8,124 nt of DNA from CAZBWE01 sp964440735 (lineage in GTDB: Bacteria > Planctomycetota > Phycisphaerae > Sedimentisphaerales > Anaerobacaceae), in contig CAYTTK010000121.1 in assembly GCA_964440735.1 (NCBI GenBank), positions 1-8,124 of the forward strand, given 5' to 3'. The notes under the pieces were generated by a model. It saw only the letters and a program-made list of their open reading frames with translations. It was not told where the DNA came from and made no database searches. Position numbers and translations under genes: made by a program. Below, piece after piece: positions 1-5,400 of this stretch (its first letter is position 1; the number at the start of each line of letters is the position of its first letter).

Positions 1-539
1 AGATAGCTCAACTTACCCCCATCTATGGAGGTATAAGCTATGACCGTTTAGACCCGTTCGGCTTGCAGTGGCCATGTCCGTCAAAAGACCATCCTGGCAC
101 TATTTATTTGCACAAGGATAAATTCACCAAAGGAAAAGGGACTTTTATGCCATGTGTATACACACCTGCGGATGAACTTCCTGATGAGGATTATAACTTT
201 GTCCTTAGCACAGGAAGAATCTATTGGCATTGGCATACCGGCACTATGACTCGCAGAACCTCGACTTTGGATAGAGAGGTGCCTGCCGGTTATGTTGAAA
301 TTAACCCGGAAGATGCCGAGAAGCTCAAGGTGAAAAAAGGAAGTCTTGTGAGAGTTTCATCGAAACGTGGCCAAATCGAGACCCAGGCGTTGGTGACGGA
401 TAAGGTAAAACAGGGTTCTGTATTTATTCCTTTCCATTTTAGAGAAGCGGCAGCAAACGTTCTCACCAACCCTGCCGTTGACCCCGAGGCCAAGATACCT
501 GAATACAAGGTCTGTGCTGTCAAGATTGAAAAACTATGA
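1..539 (+). CDS. fdhA: Formate dehydrogenase catalytic (alpha) subunit, molybdopterin oxidoreductase, C-terminal fragment
   Basis: The frame is open from base 3 to the TGA at 537-539, giving 178 residues, so the gene begins upstream of the window. The visible part is the end of the catalytic domain plus the molybdopterin-dinucleotide-binding beta-barrel. Family marks are IYGGISYDRL followed by GLQWPCP and HPGT, then STGRIYWHWHTGTMTRR, VEINPEDAEKLKVKKG, and the ending NPAVDPEAKIPEYKVCAVKI, which is typical of cytoplasmic FdhA/FdhF-type enzymes. The reaction would be formate to CO2, or the reverse, passing electrons to partner Fe-S proteins. The active-site Cys or Sec, the N-terminal clusters and any signal peptide lie outside the window. 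The stop overlaps the next start as ATGA, so translation of the two genes is probably coupled. Another molybdopterin oxidoreductase is possible, but the C-terminal motif strongly favours formate dehydrogenase. Confidence 0.9.
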   Translation, partial: IAQLTPIYGGISYDRLDPFGLQWPCPSKDHPGTIYLHKDKFTKGKGTFMPCVYTPADELPDEDYNFVLSTGRIYWHWHTGTMTRRTSTLDREVPAGYVEINPEDAEKLKVKKGSLVRVSSKRGQIETQALVTDKVKQGSVFIPFHFREAAANVLTNPAVDPEAKIPEYKVCAVKIEKL

Positions 540-1573
540 AAGAGTGGCTGCTGAAAAAAGATAACGTTAAGGCACTTTGCATGAGCGCATCGGACCGATG
601 GGAAACTTATGTTCCCGTAGAAACCATCGGGCAGGATGTGCAGTTTATGAAACTTGATAATGGGACAAGGAAAATTACTCTTGATAAATTAAACTTGGAT
701 TACGAATTTCTTTTAGTGCCACCGAAGTTTATATTGTTTCCTCAGCTCGAATCCCTTTTGAAGTTTCAGGATGGAAAGATTCTCGAAACCGTTAAACCTC
801 AGGCAAAAAGGCTACTGTTCGGCCTTCGCGCCTGCGATGCAAAAGCAATACTGTTTACGGATGATTTCTTCAAGAGAAATTATGAGGATATTTACTATCT
901 GAACAGGTCGATGGACAAATTACTGGTTATCGTTGGCTGCAAGCGGCCTCTTGAGAATTGCTTTTGCACATCTGCAAAGACAGGACCATTTTTGGAAAAG
1001 GGTTTTGATTTGCAATTAGTCGACACTGGAAATAAATACGTGGTTGAAGTGGGCTCTGAAAAGGGTGAGGAATTTGTAGCCGGCTATAGAAAATTTTTTG
1101 ATGAAGCTTCAGAGGATGATGTTGAAGAATCGAAAACCGCGAAATGCAATGCAGAACAAGTTGTTAGTCTTCGATTGGATTTCGAAAAGGCGATAAAAAA
1201 TTTTTGTGAAGATAAAGTGCCAAGTGAGATATACGAAAGGATAGCTGAAAGGTGCATCTATTGCGGCGGCTGTCTCTATGTTTGTCCGACGTGCACCTGT
1301 TTTAATGTATTTGATGAACAAAATGCAGATTTAGGCGGTATTAGATATCGTAACTGGGATGCGTGTGTATTTGAAGGATATACTCGAGAAGCAAGCGGAC
1401 ATAATCCGCGGCTTGAGAAATGGGTTCGCACGTCACGCAGGTATGAACATAAGTTGAAATACGATTATCTTACAACAAAGATGAGCGGATGTGTCGGCTG
1501 CGGCCGGTGCCTGTCGTGCTGTCCTGTTAATATAGGAATATCTCAAGTGATTGAAGAGGTCGCAAAAAATTGA
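536..1573 (+). CDS. 4Fe-4S dicluster electron-transfer protein, HydB/AsrA-like (sulfhydrogenase beta / anaerobic sulfite reductase A family)
   Basis: A 345-residue soluble protein close to the usual length of the family that includes sulfhydrogenase beta subunit (HydB) and anaerobic sulfite reductase subunit A. Visible marks in order are FGLRACDAKAI (C100), VGCKRPLENCFC (C135, C142, C144), a first ferredoxin motif C240-x2-C243-x2-C246-x3-C250-P with extra C253 and C255, WDACVFEGYTREASGHNPR (C277), and a second motif C319-x2-C322-x2-C325-x3-C329-P. It should carry two [4Fe-4S] clusters and relay electrons between the next gene's flavoprotein and a catalytic subunit. There is no signal peptide or membrane segment. 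Its ATG lies inside the ATGA overlap with the formate dehydrogenase gene, and no strong Shine-Dalgarno precedes it, which supports coupling. In characterised systems this family pairs with a hydrogenase or a sulfite reductase. Here the partner is probably the formate dehydrogenase or the HdrA complex (inference). Confidence 0.85.
   Translation: MKEWLLKKDNVKALCMSASDRWETYVPVETIGQDVQFMKLDNGTRKITLDKLNLDYEFLLVPPKFILFPQLESLLKFQDGKILETVKPQAKRLLFGLRACDAKAILFTDDFFKRNYEDIYYLNRSMDKLLVIVGCKRPLENCFCTSAKTGPFLEKGFDLQLVDTGNKYVVEVGSEKGEEFVAGYRKFFDEASEDDVEESKTAKCNAEQVVSLRLDFEKAIKNFCEDKVPSEIYERIAERCIYCGGCLYVCPTCTCFNVFDEQNADLGGIRYRNWDACVFEGYTREASGHNPRLEKWVRTSRRYEHKLKYDYLTTKMSGCVGCGRCLSCCPVNIGISQVIEEVAKN
1553..1560 (+). 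promoter_or_regulatory. Ribosome binding site for the TTG-start flavoprotein gene
   Basis: GAAGAGGT lies inside the 3' end of the preceding gene, 9 bases before the TTG at 1570. It resembles the anti-Shine-Dalgarno complement and supports the non-ATG start directly at the overlap. Confidence 0.6.
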
Positions 1574-2409
1574 AGAACGAATATATTCCATACCCGGCGA
1601 TAATAAAATCGATTCAGACAGAGAGCTTTGATACAAAGACCTTTAAGCTTATCTTCGAAGACGATGCTCTGGCTATGTCTTTCGATTATAAACCCGGCCA
1701 GTTCGTTCAGGTTTCTCTGTTTGGTATAGGAGAAGCTCCAATATCTATAACTTCGTGCCCGGCTGATACAGGAATTTTGGAGCTTACGATAAGGGCTGCC
1801 GGAAAGCTTACACGGGCTATACATCAGCTTAAGCCGGAAGACAAAATATATGTAAGAGGCCCTTACGGAAATTCATTTCCGATTGAACAGGTCAGGCAAA
1901 AAGACCTTTATTTTATCGCTGGAGGTATTGGCCTGCCGCCGTTAAGGAGTGTGATAAGGGCCGTATTTGATAGGCGAAGAGATTTTGGAAAGATTAAGAT
2001 TTTATATGGTGCCAAAACTCCTGATGAGCTTTGCTTCAAGGAAGAACTTGAAATCTGGAAGCAGATGGATGATACAGAATTATTGATTACTGTGGATAAG
2101 CCGGATGAAAGATGGAAAGGAAATGTGGGAGTAGTTACGACATTATGGAATAAAACTGATATGACTACATCTTCCGGAGTTGCTTTTGTGTGTGGCCCGC
2201 CGATTATGATTAAATATGTTGTGACAGAGCTTCTTCAATCCGGCGTCAAGGATGAAAATATTTATATAACGCTTGAGCGATATATGAAATGCGGCATCGG
2301 TAAATGCGGGCATTGTAACATCGGTGAAAAGTTTGTTTGTATAGACGGGCCCGTTTTTACCTATGGTCAGCTTAAAAAATTCCCTGTTAAAGAAAAAGCG
2401 ATAGCATAA
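1570..2409 (+). CDS. FAD/NAD(P)-binding oxidoreductase with 2Fe-2S cluster, HydG/AsrB-like (sulfhydrogenase gamma / PyrK-like)
   Basis: A 279-residue protein of the ferredoxin-NADP reductase superfamily. The start is TTG at 1570, within a TTGA overlap with the preceding stop. The N-terminal FAD barrel has PGQFVQVSLFGIGEAPISI (residues 42-60), where EAPIS replaces the common RxYS motif as is usual in HydG/AsrB/PyrK proteins. The NAD(P) domain has GGIGLPPLRS (118-127) and CGPPIMIK (208-215). A C-terminal C241-x4-C246-x2-C249-x7-C257 motif fits the PyrK-type [2Fe-2S] cluster. It should exchange electrons between NAD(P)H and the Fe-S protein encoded just upstream. The same two-gene pair occurs in sulfhydrogenase and anaerobic sulfite reductase operons. 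No sulfite reductase catalytic subunit is visible here, so a role as the NAD(P) port of a formate or hydrogen complex is more likely (inference). NAD versus NADP preference cannot be read from the sequence. Confidence 0.87.
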   Translation: MKNEYIPYPAIIKSIQTESFDTKTFKLIFEDDALAMSFDYKPGQFVQVSLFGIGEAPISITSCPADTGILELTIRAAGKLTRAIHQLKPEDKIYVRGPYGNSFPIEQVRQKDLYFIAGGIGLPPLRSVIRAVFDRRRDFGKIKILYGAKTPDELCFKEELEIWKQMDDTELLITVDKPDERWKGNVGVVTTLWNKTDMTTSSGVAFVCGPPIMIKYVVTELLQSGVKDENIYITLERYMKCGIGKCGHCNIGEKFVCIDGPVFTYGQLKKFPVKEKAIA

Positions 2410-2464
2410 GAAAGCATTACAAAAACAAATTTAGAAAAAATTATCAATGTATGAAGCTTGATAT

Positions 2465-2470
2465 AAGGAA
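2465..2470 (+). promoter_or_regulatory. Ribosome binding site of the giant hdrA, within the 72-base spacer
   Basis: AAGGAA stands 11 bases before the ATG at 2482. An in-frame TAA at 2464-2466 rules out any start further upstream. The spacer from 2410 to 2481 is AT-rich and shows no clear hairpin terminator or paired -35/-10 promoter, so I read it as intra-operon. Confidence 0.55.
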
Positions 2471-2481
2471 CGAGATACGAA

Positions 2482-5400
2482 ATGATAGCTCCTACTAAGA
2501 ATAAGCAGGAGAAAGTCGGGGCTGTACTTGTAATCGGCGGCGGTATTGCCGGTATCCAGGCCTCGCTCGACTTGGCTGAATCCGGCCAGAAAGTATACCT
2601 GTTGGAAAGTTCACCGGCCATTGGTGGCAATATGGCCAGACTTGATAAGACCTTTCCGACAAATGACTGCGCAATGTGCATACTCTCACCCAAGATTGTC
2701 GAGTGCGGCCGACACCTCAATATTGAAACAATTACATGGGCTGAGCTCGAAGATGTCTCGGGCTCAGCGGGCGATTTCAAGATAAAAATTCGCAAACGTG
2801 CCAGGTATGTTGACTTTAATAAGTGCACGGGTTGTGGTGAGTGTGTCGAATCGTGCCCTGTTACTGTGGCAAGCGAATTTGAAGCCGGAATTGGTCAAAG
2901 AAAAGCGATTTTCCGGCCTTATCCACAGGCATACCCTAATACATTTGTTATTGATAAAGGCATGACTGCTCCCTGCAGGAATGCCTGTCCTGCCGGAGTA
3001 AATGTGCAGGGTTTTATTGCTCTTTTGGCCCAGGGCAAATTTGACGATGCCTTGGAGCTATACCGCGCAAAAAATCCTTTTCCAGCTACCTGTGGTCGTA
3101 TCTGCACCCACATTTGTCAGGACGCATGCAATAGAGGCAGATTGGATGAAGCATTGTCAATCCGTGACCTGCACCGGTTCCTTGCAGACCGTGAAATCAG
3201 CGCTGTCCTCAGAGGCGAATTACCAGAGGTGACCGACCATATAATTGCAAGGAGAAAAGCCGAGTTTCCTCAGCAACGCGGAGTCGGACGGCCGATTGCT
3301 ATCATTGGCTCAGGTCCGGCAGGTCTGACCTGTGCATGGGACTTGGCCAATATGGGATATAAGCCCGTTGTTTTTGAAGAACTCGGTGTAGCGGGTGGAA
3401 TGTTGCGGGTTGGTGTGCCGCGCTACCGACTGCCGGTGGATATCCTGGATTACGAGATTGAGGCGATAAAGCGCGCAGGTGTGGAAATCAGACTGAACAC
3501 TCCGGTTGGGCCCGACCGGACATTAAACGAATTGTTTAACCAGGGCTTTGAGGCCATCTTTATTGCCATCGGCACTCATAAAAGTCGACGGCTCGGTATT
3601 GAAGGCGAGGACCTTAAAGGTGTCATTCACGGCACCAGATTTTTGCATCGCGCCAAGATGGAACAACCAACTGATATCGCAAACAAGGTTGTAAGCGTTA
3701 TCGGGGGCGGTAACGCAGCTATCGATTCAGCTCGGACGGCGTTGCGTCTCGGTGCCAGACGAGTAACAATCCTGTACAGACGAAGTCGTGGGGAAATGCC
3801 GGCAAGTGATGAGGAAATAAAAACCTGCGAGGACGAGGGTATTGAGTTTCGTTTTCTGGCCTCACCAATCCGAATTCTGGGTACAGGTGGAAGGGTAGCT
3901 GCCTTGGAATGTGTTCGAATGGCGCTCGGTGAGCCGGATGAATCTGGCCGAAGACGTCCTGTTCCGATTAAGGATTCCAAGTTTATTATCGAATCCGATA
4001 TTGTAATTCCTGCCGTAAGCCAGGAAGCTGATATAGGAGTTTTAACCAACCTTAAAGCTGTCCAGGTTACAGATGCCGGTTTGGTTCCTGTATCTGGTAC
4101 TGAACTGGAAGGAGTTCGCGGCTTTACGGACCTTTTGCGAGCTGCAAGTCTTGGCCAGCCGGTTGACCTTGGAGGCAGAGTAATAGTCATCGGCGGGGGT
4201 AACGTAGCTATTGATGTTGCTCGAACGGTAATTCGTTTAGGTGTTAGAGACATGCACCTTGTTTGCCTCGAATCCCCTGATGAAATGTTCGCCTCTGCTA
4301 AAGAAATACGCGCGGCAGAAGAGGAAGGTGTCGTTATCCACAACAGACTTTCGCCAAAACGTATTGTTGGAACAGATGGACATGTCAGCGGTGTTGAATT
4401 CAGGGAGTGTCTATCTGTCTTTGACAAAGAGGGCAGATTCAGCCCCGTGGTCAGACCCGCTTCTGAACAAATAATGAATGCAGACTCGGTTGTAGTGGCT
4501 ATTGGTCAGGCGGTCGATTGGGAATTATTAAAGGCAGCCGACGGCCTGTTGGAGACCCGGGCGGGTTTTATTTATGTTGACGAAGACACAATGACTACCA
4601 ACGTCAAGCGGATTTTTGCCGGTGGAGATGTCGTCACAGGTCCGGATGTGGCTGTCAATGCAATTGTTGCAGGACATAGAGCGGCGACCTCTATTGATAG
4701 ATTCTTGAACGGTGAAGACCTTAAAGAAGGCAGAGATGACATAAAACCTCGTCTTTTACCAAAAGATTTGGCGCCCATACCGCAGACTCCTCATAGTCGA
4801 GAATACAGAGTTCCTATGCCCACCTTGCCGGTGGATGAAAGAATTAAAGGTTTCGATGAAGTCGAGCTTGGATATACCGAAGAGCAGGCTATTCGGGAGG
4901 CAAAACGCTGCCTGCACTGCAGTATATGTTCTGAGTGTTTACAATGTGTAAGCACTTGCAAAGCTGAAGCTATTGATCATCATCAGAAGGATACTGTTGA
5001 GCAAATTGATGTCGGTGCGATAGTGGTTGTGCCTGGCTTTGAAGAATTTATGGCCCAGCTTAAGTATGACTTCGGTTATAGCCGCTATCCGGATGTGGTC
5101 AGCAGTACACAGCTTGAACGAATCTTATCTGCTTCGGGCCCGTTTGCTGGCCACGTGCGGAGACCTTCGGACGGAAAAGAGCCCAAAAAGATTGCGTTTC
5201 TGCAATGTGTAGGGTCTCGTGACGTCTCCTGCAAAAGGGCTTATTGTTCATCTGTTTGCTGTATGTACGCCATTAAAGAAGCAGTAATTGCAAAGGAACA
5301 TCTTAAAGGTCTTGATGTCACCATTTTCTTTATGGACATTCGGGCGTTTGGCAAAGATTTTGATAAGTATTATGAAAGAGCCAAGTCGCAATACGGTGTT

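Larger units (their letters stand above)
2959..4902 (+). other. GltD/NfnB-like NAD(P)H-FAD module inserted in HdrA module 1
   Basis: Residues about 160-807 of the giant protein. It begins with a Fer4_20-like helical Fe-S region: PCRNACPAGVNVQGF (C165, C169), then NPFPATCGRICTHICQDAC (C204, C208, C212, C216), comparable to the cluster region of glutamate synthase small subunit. FAD half one follows with GSGPAG (276-281) and GVPRYRLP (311-318), then two dinucleotide-binding domains with GGGN at 408-411 and 571-574, and FAD half two with AGGD (713-716). The tail FDEVELGYTEEQAIREAKRCL leads into the next cysteine cluster and is also usual in GltD-like proteins. The module should bind FAD and NAD(P)H and feed electrons into, or take them from, the HdrA clusters. 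The boundaries are estimates. Confidence 0.82.

Noticed and set aside
536..2409. Anaerobic sulfite reductase asrAB
   Set aside because: The proteins fit that family, but no AsrC-like siroheme subunit follows and the neighbours are formate dehydrogenase and HdrA, so a sulfite role is not supported.
2410..2481. Internal promoter before hdrA, suggested by the AT-rich spacer and TATAAG at 2462-2467
   Set aside because: The TATAAG lies about 15 bases before the ATG and overlaps the ribosome binding site. No matching -35 is evident, so it would leave almost no leader.
2451..2498. Short plus-strand frame (15 codons, starting MKLDIRNEI) overlapping the hdrA start, a possible leader peptide
   Set aside because: It has no own Shine-Dalgarno and no attenuator-like hairpin or codon run. 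It is short enough to arise by chance.
2367..2828. Minus-strand open frame (153 codons) spanning the spacer before hdrA
   Set aside because: It overlaps the conserved starts of hdrA module 1 and the end of the flavoprotein gene. It has no recognisable domain, and coding evidence on the plus strand is overwhelming.
3627..4427. A long open frame on the minus strand (266 codons) inside hdrA
   Set aside because: It is antisense to the conserved GltD-like region. Its product is a Ser/Pro/Arg/Leu/Thr-rich composition with no recognisable motif, as expected for a shadow of a real gene.
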